The notes under the pieces: generated by a model
What the model was told of the DNA's origin: nothing
Database searches by the model: none
Seen by the model: only the letters and a program-made list of their open reading frames with translations
Assembly: GCA_964569185.1 (NCBI GenBank)
Contig: CAZMTP010000034.1
Coordinates: forward strand, 1-18,515
Reading direction: 5' to 3'
Length of the DNA: 18,515 nt
Source of the DNA: DATIJP01 sp964569185
GTDB lineage: Bacteria; Chlamydiota; Chlamydiia; Chlamydiales; Rhabdochlamydiaceae
Translations under genes and position numbers: made by a program
Shown: positions 1-6,821 of the stretch, one piece after another
How the letters are laid out: each line of letters opens with the position of its first letter
Numbering within the stretch: the first letter of the stretch is position 1

Positions 1-54
1 TAGAGCGCGACACTGATAATGTCGAGGTCCCAAGTTCAAATCTTGGTAACCGCA
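1..54 (+). tRNA. tRNA-Ile(GAT), 3' part (5' end outside window)
   Basis: The first bases are the end of the D-arm and the rest of a tRNA. The anticodon stem is 8-12 paired with 20-24, with a 7-base loop at 13-19 and anticodon GAT at 15-17, which reads isoleucine codons. The T stem is 30-34 paired with 42-46, with loop TTCAAAT. The acceptor 3' strand is 47-53, followed by discriminator A54. CCA is not encoded. The matching acceptor 5' strand lies upstream of the window. A small A/T hairpin (54-58 with 63-67) follows and may help end the transcript. Confidence 0.93.
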
Positions 55-90
55 AACATTTTTGTTTAAATTTTTAAAAAAATAAAAAAA

Positions 91-212
91 AGAAAAAAAG
101 GGTGTCCATAGACGTCGGGACTGGCGTCCCCGCGTCCCGTTGAGCGATTCTAGCTTCGCCAAACTGACCCTCCGTCACGTGCCCCGACTGTCTAGGGCGC
201 CTTCTTTTATTT
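91..212. terminator. Long imperfect palindrome, bidirectional terminator-like
   Basis: This GC-rich island has an A-tract on its left and a T-tract on its right. Bases 101-121 pair with 181-201 in about 20 base pairs, with one bulge at A108, one at T189 and one A-C mismatch. The A-rich and T-rich flanks extend the stem outward to about 91/211. Inside are smaller hairpins at 124-133, 139-164 and 165-177. Read on the plus strand, the stem is followed by a T-rich run (202-215) that could end the tRNA transcript. Read on the minus strand, it is followed by a long U run (99 down to 68) after the EamA gene stop. A structured small RNA or a palindromic mobile repeat are alternatives. No known RNA family was recognised. 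Confidence 0.5.
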
Positions 213-213
213 T

Positions 214-1191
214 TTATGTTGTTTCTAAAGCAGCTGCTCTGCGGCGGATGTAGCCCTGTTTGAGCTCGGCGTAGTAAACAATGCCGAGACCTACTGAGAC
301 GATCGCTGTGGAAAGAAAGATTACCCAGGAGATGGGCTCATCAAGGAAAAGCCACCCACTTAGCGACGCAAAAATTGGACTTAAAAGACCCACAAAAGAG
401 AGGAATGTCGCGGTAAAACGTTTCAACATGAGGCCATACAGATTGTAACAGACCACGTTGTAGAGCAGCGTCATAAAGAAAACATTTTGCAAGAAAGAGG
501 GCACATGGGGACTAGCGACGGGAATCGGATGCCATGCATCGACAAAAAAGGAGTGAACGAGTGCAAATAGACCGCCAATAAGCATGCTGCCACCATTTGC
601 CATTACAGGAGAAATTTCTTGATCTTTTACCGTGAGTCGCAATAGCACCCAGCCGTAGACCGAAAAGAGCGCGGCGCCCATGATCGCCAAGGTAGGCAAT
701 GTGAAAAATCCCCCTATATGGAACAGATCTTCCGATCCTGTCTGTGTCATGATGACAGGGATAAAGCCTAAAAATCCGATCCCCATGCCAATCCATTTGC
801 GAAGATTCATTCTCTCTTTGAAATGGAAATAGGAAAAAAGCGCGGCAAAGAAAGGAGAAAGGCTATAAATAAAACAGGTTTTTGCTGCAGAAAGATATTG
901 CAGTCCCCAAAATTCCAAAATATTCGTTAAATAGATGCTGAAAATGGCCAGAAAAATAATGGATATCCACTGTTTTTTTTGCAGCTGGAGCAAGCGCGGT
1001 TTAGAGAGGGCCAAAAAGCCCAATAGAAGAAGGCCTCCCAGCAGCATACGCGACGCTGTGAGAAAGAGCGGAGGCGCATAACCAAGCACTGCCTTACCGA
1101 ACGAAAATACGGTCGACCAGACAGCATACATAACAACAACTAGTGAGACTGACATCCCGAAAAGGATATCAGGAACGGCACTCCGGGTCAA
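214..1191 (-). CDS. EamA/DMT-family inner-membrane transporter
   Basis: This is a membrane permease of the drug/metabolite transporter superfamily, which exports or exchanges amino acids, nucleotides or other small metabolites; the substrate cannot be told from sequence. It has about ten hydrophobic helices arranged as two EamA repeats. The first repeat has a typical start (VWSTVFSFGKAVLGYAPP, then LTASRMLLGG) and the second ends with the usual LSPIFASLSGWLFLDEPIS block. A short charged tail (RRRAAALETT) follows the last helix. Length is normal for the family. The start is unresolved: the outermost start is TTG at 1191, while ATG at 1155 gives a 313-residue protein that still keeps helix 1. 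Neither has a clear Shine-Dalgarno. The gene diverges from mdh, and its transcript would run into the palindrome at 91-212. Confidence 0.88.
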   Translation of the reverse strand: MTRSAVPDILFGMSVSLVVVMYAVWSTVFSFGKAVLGYAPPLFLTASRMLLGGLLLLGFLALSKPRLLQLQKKQWISIIFLAIFSIYLTNILEFWGLQYLSAAKTCFIYSLSPFFAALFSYFHFKERMNLRKWIGMGIGFLGFIPVIMTQTGSEDLFHIGGFFTLPTLAIMGAALFSVYGWVLLRLTVKDQEISPVMANGGSMLIGGLFALVHSFFVDAWHPIPVASPHVPSFLQNVFFMTLLYNVVCYNLYGLMLKRFTATFLSFVGLLSPIFASLSGWLFLDEPISWVIFLSTAIVSVGLGIVYYAELKQGYIRRRAAALETT

Positions 1192-1243
1192 GCAACTGAA
1201 AACTAAACAAAAAAATTAAATACTATGTTAGGTATAAATCAAT

Positions 1244-2230
1244 ATGGTTAAACGAATTGCTGTGACCGGCGGGGGCGGCCAGATCGCCTATAGTCTTCTT
1301 TTCCGCATTGCGGCAGGCGAACTCTTGGGAAAAGAGCAGCCCATAGCGCTTCATATTTTAGAAGTCCCGCAAGTGATTGAATCGCTGAAAGGGGTGGTGA
1401 TGGAACTGGAAGATTGCGCCTTCCCCCTCTTAAAAGAGATCAAAATGGGCAGCGATCCCTATAAAATTTTTGAAGGGGTCCACTATGCGCTTTTGGTCGG
1501 GGCAAAACCGAGAGGCCCGGGAATGGAGCGCAAAGATCTGCTTATTGATAATGCCAAAATTTTTATTGAACAGGGGAAAGCGCTGGGTGAGGTGGCCTCT
1601 CCCGATGTCTTAGTCCATGTGGTCGGGAATCCGTGCAATACCAACTGTTTAATTGCGATGCACCATGCGCCTAAAATTCCGCGCGCCCAATTTTTTGCGA
1701 TGACCCGCCTAGATGAAAATAGAGCCAAGAGCATGCTTGCAAAAAAAGCAGGGGTGGAAGTGACTGCAGTGACTAAAGTGGCGATTTGGGGCAACCATTC
1801 CTCTACTCAAGTGCCCGATTTTATCCATGCAAAAATCAAAGGACGTTCGGTAACAGAGCAGATCAAAGATATTCCATGGCTAGAAGGGAAATTTATTGAA
1901 GAGGTGCAAAAAAGAGGCGCCGCCGTCATTGCAGCCAGAGGAAAATCGTCAGCCGCCTCTGCAGCCCACGCAGTTCTCGATTCAGTTAAAGCACTCATCC
2001 AGCCGACTGCTAAAGGAGACTGGTTTTCAGTGGCGTTACTTTCCAACCAAAATCCCTATGGAATTAAGGAAGATCTGATCTTTTCTTTTCCCTGCATTTC
2101 AAAAGGCGCAGGAAAAGTGGAAATTGTCAAAGGGCTAGAGTGGAATCCCTTTTTGAAAGAAAAGATCCATCTTTCAGAGAAAGAACTTTTAGAAGAAAGA
2201 GAGGCAGTAAAAGCACTAATTTATGGCTGA
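1244..2230 (+). CDS. mdh: Malate dehydrogenase
   Basis: This enzyme interconverts malate and oxaloacetate with NAD in the cytoplasm, in the TCA cycle. The protein has 328 residues, the normal length. The N-terminal Rossmann motif is TGGGGQIAYSLL (about residues 8-19), followed by E40 at the end of strand 2 where NAD specificity is set. The mobile loop with substrate arginines is KPRGPGMERKD (R90, R96). GNPCNTN lies at 128-134. TRLDENR (154-160) carries R155 and D157, and WGNHSSTQ supplies catalytic H185. The layout is that of the cytosolic/bacterial MDH branch (KSMLA, WGNHSSTQ), as in other Chlamydiae. The gene overlaps gltA by 8 bases, so the two are probably translationally coupled and supply oxaloacetate directly to citrate synthase. 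No convincing upstream promoter was seen. Confidence 0.97.
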   Translation: MVKRIAVTGGGGQIAYSLLFRIAAGELLGKEQPIALHILEVPQVIESLKGVVMELEDCAFPLLKEIKMGSDPYKIFEGVHYALLVGAKPRGPGMERKDLLIDNAKIFIEQGKALGEVASPDVLVHVVGNPCNTNCLIAMHHAPKIPRAQFFAMTRLDENRAKSMLAKKAGVEVTAVTKVAIWGNHSSTQVPDFIHAKIKGRSVTEQIKDIPWLEGKFIEEVQKRGAAVIAARGKSSAASAAHAVLDSVKALIQPTAKGDWFSVALLSNQNPYGIKEDLIFSFPCISKGAGKVEIVKGLEWNPFLKEKIHLSEKELLEEREAVKALIYG

Positions 2231-3374
2231 GATTTTATTTCAAATCACCGAAGAAAATCTCGAAACAGGATTGCGCGGCTATCCTGTCGGCTATTGCACC
2301 ACCTCTTTTGTGGATCCGCAAAAAGGGCTTTTCTATTCTGGAAAGCCTGTCAAAGAGTTAGCCTATAAACAGCCTCAAGAGGTGATCTATCTTCTCTACT
2401 ACGGAAAAGAGGGCAGTCCAAAAGAGGTGGACCATTTTTTCAATGATTTAAAGAAAAGGGCCCGCTGTTCCAAAGAGACGATCGAGGCGATCACACATCT
2501 GCCGCGCTCTGGCTTTCCGATGAAGCTATTCTGCTCCGCGCTGCTGATTTTAGGCATGCTAGAAACAAAAAACGATTACAAAGAAGACTGCTTGAATGTG
2601 ATTGCGAAAATGCCCCATCTAGTGGCTGCTGTGATTAACCATCATGCAGGATGGGGAAAGACAGGGCAGCCCAATCCCGATCTGGGATATATGGAAAATT
2701 TTATCCATATGTTGAACTTGCCCCAGAAAGATGGCCATTTACTGACAGCGTTTAAGCTTTTCAACATTTTGCACTATGATCATGGCGGCGGCAATCTGTC
2801 CACATTTGTGGGAAAAGCGGTCGCCTCAGGCCTAGAAGATATGTACGGTTCTTTATCTGCTGCCATGGCAGGTTTGGCCGGGCCCAAACATGGCCGGGCT
2901 AATCAAGACTGCTTAGAATTTGTACAAGAAGTGTTACAGGAATTAGGAGAGAGGGCCACTGTAAGAGAGGTCGAAGCGCTGATCCGGAGGCGGCTAGCAG
3001 AAAATAAACTGGTATTTGGGTTTGGCCATGCGGTGCTGCGCGTGGAAGATCCACGAGCCACCGTACAATATGAATTTGTGAAAAAACAGTATCCTCAGCA
3101 CCCTCTTGTGAAGACCGCCGTTCTGCTGCGCGAGGCGGGCATTAAAGTGCTTTCAGAGAATCCAAAAATTTCTGATCCCTACCCCAACGTGGATGCGATT
3201 TCAGGCACCATGCTAACTGCCGCAGGATTTGCCTATCCTGAATACTATACCGTTCTGTTTGGTCTTGCACGTTGTGTGGGCATTGCCATCCAAATTGTGT
3301 ATGAGCGCTGTGAAGCGCGCGGCGGCAAAGGCACGCCTATTGTGCGTCCCCGCTATATTTACAAAGCCCGCTAA
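2223..3374 (+). CDS. gltA: Citrate synthase, eukaryote-like type
   Basis: This enzyme condenses oxaloacetate and acetyl-CoA into citrate, the entry step of the TCA cycle. The 383-residue protein keeps all three catalytic residues: H223 in GLAGPKHGRAN, H269 in GFGHAVLR and D324 in PNVDAISG. The blocks YDHGGGNLS, GLAGPKHGRANQ and GHAVLRVEDPRA resemble the mitochondrial/type I synthases (HEGGNVS, GLAGPLHGLANQ, GHAVLRKTDPR) more than the long NADH-inhibited hexameric type of Escherichia coli. The ATG start overlaps the mdh stop by 8 bases. The gene ends in a 4-base stop overlap with the opposing small gene. Pathogenic Chlamydia lack this enzyme, so it points to an environmental chlamydia. The gene symbol is by function; subtype assignment is by eye. 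Confidence 0.95.
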   Translation: MAEILFQITEENLETGLRGYPVGYCTTSFVDPQKGLFYSGKPVKELAYKQPQEVIYLLYYGKEGSPKEVDHFFNDLKKRARCSKETIEAITHLPRSGFPMKLFCSALLILGMLETKNDYKEDCLNVIAKMPHLVAAVINHHAGWGKTGQPNPDLGYMENFIHMLNLPQKDGHLLTAFKLFNILHYDHGGGNLSTFVGKAVASGLEDMYGSLSAAMAGLAGPKHGRANQDCLEFVQEVLQELGERATVREVEALIRRRLAENKLVFGFGHAVLRVEDPRATVQYEFVKKQYPQHPLVKTAVLLREAGIKVLSENPKISDPYPNVDAISGTMLTAAGFAYPEYYTVLFGLARCVGIAIQIVYERCEARGGKGTPIVRPRYIYKAR

Positions 3375-3706
3375 AGAATCACACAGCATCTAGGACGTAG
3401 AGGAGATTGTAATCCGATAGTCTCAGGATCTACCCTATTATTTTTAAGATTTTTGAGGCAATTGTTAACGACAATTTTTACTTTGGACGGGATCATTTCG
3501 TTTTGTATAAAACGATAATCTTTCAATATCTCACTTGGATCTTCGTAGAATTGAGATACTTGATGACGCAGATCATCATGACATCGCATGGCAAGGTCGA
3601 TAAAAGCATCTCGATGAATTTTTTCTAGGCATTTAAGAGTTTCATAGATTTCTATTACTTTCTCAGCTGGAAGGCTATTGCCGTCGCGCAAAGTAACATA
3701 ACTCAT
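3371..3706 (-). CDS. Small unknown protein with C-terminal CaaX box
   Basis: I do not recognise this 111-residue protein. It is mostly charged and helical-looking (VIEIYETLKCLEKIHRDAF, about residues 17-35), with no signal peptide or membrane segment. It ends PLRPRCCVIL. The last four residues, CVIL, are a eukaryotic CaaX box with Leu in the X position, the type read by geranylgeranyltransferase I. A second Cys and two Arg lie just before it, as in RalA-type GTPases (CCIL). By inference it may be an effector lipidated in the host. The ATG is well supported: Shine-Dalgarno AGGAG lies 7 bases upstream, and a sigma70-like promoter lies at 3728-3756. The stop codon overlaps the gltA stop by 4 bases. 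It has no apparent functional link to its metabolic neighbours. Confidence 0.8.
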   Translation of the reverse strand: MSYVTLRDGNSLPAEKVIEIYETLKCLEKIHRDAFIDLAMRCHDDLRHQVSQFYEDPSEILKDYRFIQNEMIPSKVKIVVNNCLKNLKNNRVDPETIGLQSPLRPRCCVIL

Positions 3707-3727
3707 TTTTTTCTCCTGTAAGGAAAT

Positions 3728-3756
3728 ATTTTAACAGAAAAAGATAAGACAGACAA
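3728..3756 (-). promoter_or_regulatory. Sigma70-like promoter of the CaaX protein gene
   Basis: On the minus strand, TTGTCT (3751-3756) is separated by exactly 17 bases from TAAAAT (3728-3733). The predicted transcript start near 3721 leaves a leader of about 15 bases that holds the AGGAG ribosome binding site before the ATG at 3706. On the plus strand the same gap holds a weaker AAGACA-17-TATACT pair (3746-3774). That pair could serve the membrane protein gene at 3784, but would give an almost leaderless message. Confidence 0.5.
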
Positions 3757-3783
3757 AACAAAAATAAGTATACTAGGTCATTT

Positions 3784-4617
3784 ATGACATGGGACGAACT
3801 AGAACTTATTTTTAACCGGGCGCTGCGTTTTTCTTTTTCAAGAAAGAAGCTGCTTTTTGTATTGCCTGTGGCAATGGCGTGCGGCTTTATTACAGTTCTT
3901 TCACGCGCGATCTCTTTTCATGTCTCTGATTGGGTCCATTTAAATTTAGTATTTTTGCCGATTTTCCTTTGCGGCAGTCTGCTTCTGCTCGCTGGTGTGA
4001 TTTTGACACGCATCTACCATCACGAAGTGAAAGGGCTCGAAGTAAATTTTCAAAAGGTGTTGCTGCAATCCCGCTCTCTTTTTGTTGCGATTTTCCATTT
4101 GGCTGTTCCGCTTTTTTTTGCCTATAGCGTCCTCTGGATGCTGCTCGGATTTTTTTATCTTATAAAAATGGTGCTTCCGATGGGGGATCTAATCGGGGCG
4201 ATACTCTCGTTTGGTCCTTTTTTACTTGTACTTGCTGCCCTTGTTCTTAGCGTCTTTAATCTTTTACTGCTCTTTTTTGCGACACCGCAAGCGGCTTTAA
4301 CGGCAGATTATCGGCCCCAGCAACTCGAAGAGATCTTGGCCCATTCTCGCGAAAATCCATTTTTAACCTTTGTGCTGCCTTTGGTTGGCATCCTTCCGAT
4401 CATCTTTGTGAGTGGTCTTTTGACATTGGCTGCAGTGGTCACAGACATGATGTATGTGGTGGCCGATGGACAGCTTTCTGTAGCACTCAAGTGGTTTTTT
4501 ACCATGCTGCCTTTTTCTATTCTGCTGTCGCCGGCCATTATCTTTTTTTTCAATTTTTCTGCAGAAAGTTACGTGCTTCTGCAGCGTAAAATCAAAAAAA
4601 CGGTCAAAGAGTCGTGA
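3784..4617 (+). CDS. Conserved-looking hypothetical membrane protein, six helices
   Basis: This 277-residue integral membrane protein belongs to no family I recognise. About six hydrophobic segments can be seen, near residues 22-45, 52-76, 95-127, 134-166, 193-225 and 236-262. Loops are short and there are no obvious catalytic motifs. The N terminus is short and cytosolic-looking (MTWDELELIFNRALRFSFSRKK), and the C terminus is basic (RKIKKTVKES). The last codons overlap the next gene: TGA at 4615-4617 lies within GTGA, where GTG at 4614 starts the FAD oxidoreductase. The two proteins are therefore probably made together, and a membrane partner role for the oxidoreductase is possible but unproven. 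It could instead be a transporter or envelope factor. Confidence 0.8.
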   Translation: MTWDELELIFNRALRFSFSRKKLLFVLPVAMACGFITVLSRAISFHVSDWVHLNLVFLPIFLCGSLLLLAGVILTRIYHHEVKGLEVNFQKVLLQSRSLFVAIFHLAVPLFFAYSVLWMLLGFFYLIKMVLPMGDLIGAILSFGPFLLVLAALVLSVFNLLLLFFATPQAALTADYRPQQLEEILAHSRENPFLTFVLPLVGILPIIFVSGLLTLAAVVTDMMYVVADGQLSVALKWFFTMLPFSILLSPAIIFFFNFSAESYVLLQRKIKKTVKES

Positions 4618-5549
4618 AGATTGCCGTGATTGGCGCCGGACTCTCTGGCCTCGCCGTCTCTTACTATTTACTTCAATCGCCCCAATGTAGTGTCACCCTT
4701 TTTGATGCGAAAGGCATTGGAACGGGCGCTTCCGGTGTGTCTAGTGGACTGCTTCATCCTTATCCTGCGGCAGATGGAAAGCGCAGTTTTCGGGCAGATC
4801 TTGCTTTAAAAGAGACCAAAGAGCTGCTGCAACAGGTACAGCCTTTTTCCCAAACGGCATTGTTTAGCGCAGAAGGAATTTTGCGAGAGGCGTGGACAGA
4901 GGATCAAAGGCTAAGATTTCTCTCGCATATTGAAAATTACAAAGACGTGGAACATTACAAAGATAACCTATTTCTCATCCGCTCAGCGCTCATTATTCAT
5001 ATGCCGCGCTATCTTGAAGCGCTTTGGGCTGCCTGTGCAGAGCGAGGCGCTGGGTTAGAAATCCAAACGATCGATTCCTTAGAGAGTTGCTCTAACTATG
5101 ACTTTATTGTGATTGCAGCCGGGTGGGGGATCCGCCATTTTCAAGAGTGTGCTCATTTAAGAGTGCAATATGTGAAAGGGCAAAAGCTGATTTGTCACAC
5201 AGCAGAAACCATCCCTTATAGTATGATGAGTAAAAAATATATGACTAAAATGGAATCGGCCCATCACTTTGAGATTGGATCGACTTATGAGCGCGGCTTT
5301 GAAGATGATCAGCCCTGTTTAGAGGCAGCGCTTAAAGATCTGCTCTCTTCCAAGGAGCGATTTTTAAAGGATGCAAAAATCGTAGATTGCAAAGCGGCCG
5401 TGCGCGTGGCACGCAAAGAGGGCTATTTACCTATTGCAGAAAAAATTGGGCCGCGCGCCTATGTATTGACCGGCATGGGATCTAGAGGGCTTCTTTACCA
5501 TGCTTATTATGGAAAACTCCTTGCGCAGTCGATCTTAGCAGAGTTATAA
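4614..5549 (+). CDS. DAO-family FAD-dependent oxidoreductase (DadA-like)
   Basis: This is a flavoprotein of the D-amino-acid oxidase/DadA fold, which oxidises amino acids or related amines. The 311-residue protein starts with the dinucleotide-binding motif VIGAGLSGLAVSYYLL (GxGxxG at 7-12), an acidic-ended second strand (LFDAKGIGTGASG) and the substrate-side SSGLLHPYPAADG. Near the middle is the second FAD strand FIVIAAGWGIRHF. The C-terminal FAD block is AYVLTGMGSRGLLYHAYYG. It is shorter than DadA and lacks the MnmC methyltransferase half. The start is GTG in a 4-base overlap with the membrane protein gene. Its Chlamydia counterpart beside mdh is usually called a predicted D-amino acid dehydrogenase; the true substrate is unknown. 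Confidence 0.87.
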   Translation: MKIAVIGAGLSGLAVSYYLLQSPQCSVTLFDAKGIGTGASGVSSGLLHPYPAADGKRSFRADLALKETKELLQQVQPFSQTALFSAEGILREAWTEDQRLRFLSHIENYKDVEHYKDNLFLIRSALIIHMPRYLEALWAACAERGAGLEIQTIDSLESCSNYDFIVIAAGWGIRHFQECAHLRVQYVKGQKLICHTAETIPYSMMSKKYMTKMESAHHFEIGSTYERGFEDDQPCLEAALKDLLSSKERFLKDAKIVDCKAAVRVARKEGYLPIAEKIGPRAYVLTGMGSRGLLYHAYYGKLLAQSILAEL

Positions 5550-5557
5550 GCTATCCT

Positions 5558-6319
5558 ATGGAACGAAGTTTTTTATTTTTAGGTACAGGCGGTTCGATGG
5601 GCATACCGGCCATTGCATGCCATTGTCCCGTGTGCACTTCTTCTTCTCCCTTTAATAAACGGTCGCGTCCTTCGGGACTTTTAAAAATTGGCAAAAAACA
5701 GTTTCTTATCGATGCAGGGCCCGATTTTCGTGCGCAAGCATTGCGTTTTGGGATTGATCGCTTAGATGGGGTGCTGATCACCCATACCCATTTTGACCAT
5801 ATTGCCGGTTTTGATGATCTGCGCGTCTTCTATTTTCTGCATAAACAGATGGTGCACTGTCTTCTTTCGAAAGATTCCTTTGAAGAGATTAAAATCCGGT
5901 TTCATTACCTATTCAATGACTCCAAATGCCGCTGGGCAAAATTTCAGATTTTAGAGAAAGATTTTGGAACAACCTCCTTTGAGGGAGTCACATTTGACAC
6001 TGTTTCCTATTTTCAAGCAGAGATGAAAGTGACCGGCTATCGCATCGATCGACTCGCTTATATTTCTGATATCCGCCGCTATGATGAGGCAGTCATTGAT
6101 GCTTTGAAAGGAGTGGAGATTTTAATTTTAAGCGCTCTTCGGCTCACCCCTACGGAGGTCCATTTTAGTATCGATGAAGCAATCGCTTTTGCACGCAAAG
6201 TCGGCGCGAAAAAGACATTTTTCACCCATATCGCCCATGAGCTGGAGCATGAAGAGACCAATCGCCATCTTCCCGAGGACATCCGTCTCAGCTACGACGG
6301 CCTCGAAATATGTTTTTAG
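5558..6319 (+). CDS. MBL-fold metal-dependent hydrolase, PhnP-like
   Basis: This is a metallo-beta-lactamase-fold hydrolase of the PhnP/COG1235 group, 253 residues. The N terminus has FLGTGGSMGIP, then the CHCPVC cysteine pair that in PhnP-type enzymes helps bind a structural zinc. The metal site is THTHFDHIAG (HxHxDH at 76-81), followed by YISD (D171) and THIAH (H224). PhnP itself is a phosphodiesterase acting on cyclic ribose phosphates during phosphonate breakdown. No phn genes are present here, so the substrate is open and a nucleotide or cyclic phosphate diester is only a guess. It sits 8 bases after the oxidoreductase stop, probably in one operon. Its stop overlaps that of the opposing GxxExxY gene by 4 bases. 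Confidence 0.87.
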   Translation: MERSFLFLGTGGSMGIPAIACHCPVCTSSSPFNKRSRPSGLLKIGKKQFLIDAGPDFRAQALRFGIDRLDGVLITHTHFDHIAGFDDLRVFYFLHKQMVHCLLSKDSFEEIKIRFHYLFNDSKCRWAKFQILEKDFGTTSFEGVTFDTVSYFQAEMKVTGYRIDRLAYISDIRRYDEAVIDALKGVEILILSALRLTPTEVHFSIDEAIAFARKVGAKKTFFTHIAHELEHEETNRHLPEDIRLSYDGLEICF

Positions 6320-6741
6320 TATTTCAAAAAAACAGGATACGCAGGATCGCGAGCGGCAGGATACGCAGGATGATATACTCTTTTGTATTCTAACCTTCTT
6401 CTTCCAAAATTTATTAGCAATCCAATTTCTATATCTGACACTTTCAAATAATTTATTAATTGAGCTTGATGCTCTGGCAACAAATATTGGCAACATTTTA
6501 GTTCCACAATGACATCATCTTCAACAATAAGATCTGGAATAAACATGCCAACTTTCCGATTACGGAATACCACTTCAAATCTTTTTTCTGTATCTACTTT
6601 TAATCCTTGCTCTGCCATTGAAATAATCAAAGCATTTTTATAAACTGACTCCAGAAATCCAGAGCCAAGTGTATTCATCACATCAAAACAGCATTTGAGA
6701 ATGTTTCGGGTCAAATTAAAATGAGGTAAATCATCCTGCAT
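6316..6741 (-). CDS. GxxExxY-family protein (PD-(D/E)XK fold)
   Basis: This 141-residue protein is of the GxxExxY family, whose role is not established. The signature is GFLESVY at 28-34 within LGSGFLESVYKNAL. The nuclease-like core motif follows: PD at 69-70 and ELK at 80-82, with Q92 and Q94 nearby. The conserved end LLINFGRRRLEYKRV finishes near residue 122, where relatives usually stop. Residues 123-137 of the proline-rich tail are encoded by the left inverted repeat, and the start codon and first four residues lie in the right repeat. The Shine-Dalgarno is poor because the AGGA sits too close to the ATG. The gene is opposite to its neighbours and looks inserted. Catalytic activity is unproven. 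Confidence 0.85.
   Translation of the reverse strand: MQDDLPHFNLTRNILKCCFDVMNTLGSGFLESVYKNALIISMAEQGLKVDTEKRFEVVFRNRKVGMFIPDLIVEDDVIVELKCCQYLLPEHQAQLINYLKVSDIEIGLLINFGRRRLEYKRVYHPAYPAARDPAYPVFLKY
6331..6374 (+). repeat. Left arm of inverted repeat around the GxxExxY gene
   Basis: This 44-base arm matches the reverse complement of 6730-6774 with four mismatched positions and one single-base gap. Each arm is built from CAGGAT units. The left arm also contains an exact 15-base direct repeat, CAGGATACGCAGGAT, at 6333-6347 and 6357-6371. Confidence 0.85.
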
Positions 6742-6774
6742 ATCCTGCCGCTTGCGATCCTTCTTTATCCTGTT
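6730..6774 (-). repeat. Right arm of inverted repeat around the GxxExxY gene
   Basis: This is the partner of 6331-6374. The shared core on the arm's own strand includes AGCGGCAGGATA, then one differing base, then GCAGGATGAT. The arm holds the start codon of the GxxExxY gene (6739-6741) and lies 47 bases before the hflX start. A plus-strand TTGCGA-17-TATTCT pair (6752-6780) runs across its outer edge and could promote hflX; this is a weak match. Confidence 0.85.
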
Positions 6775-6821
6775 TATTCTTTTATATCCAAAAATTTTAT
6801 ACAGAAAAATTTAGTAGTGCC

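Noticed and set aside
90..213. Folded element as 6S RNA, SRP RNA or tmRNA
   Set aside because: The SRP apical motif (GGAAG...GCAGCC) and the tmRNA tRNA-like ends are absent, and the internal hairpins do not give the single large bubble of 6S RNA.
1221..1238. TACTAT and TATAAA as -10 elements for mdh
   Set aside because: Neither has a credible -35 partner at 16-18 bases, and TATAAA is too close to the ATG.
6333..6371. Repeated CAGGAT units as a CRISPR-like or iteron array
   Set aside because: There are only two close copies per arm, with no regular spacers and no cas genes. The inverted-repeat reading explains them better.
6174..6512. Open frame of 112 codons on the plus strand across the phnP end and the repeat arm
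   Set aside because: It lies over the end of the hydrolase gene and the GxxExxY gene in other frames. Its translation has low complexity and shows no family features.
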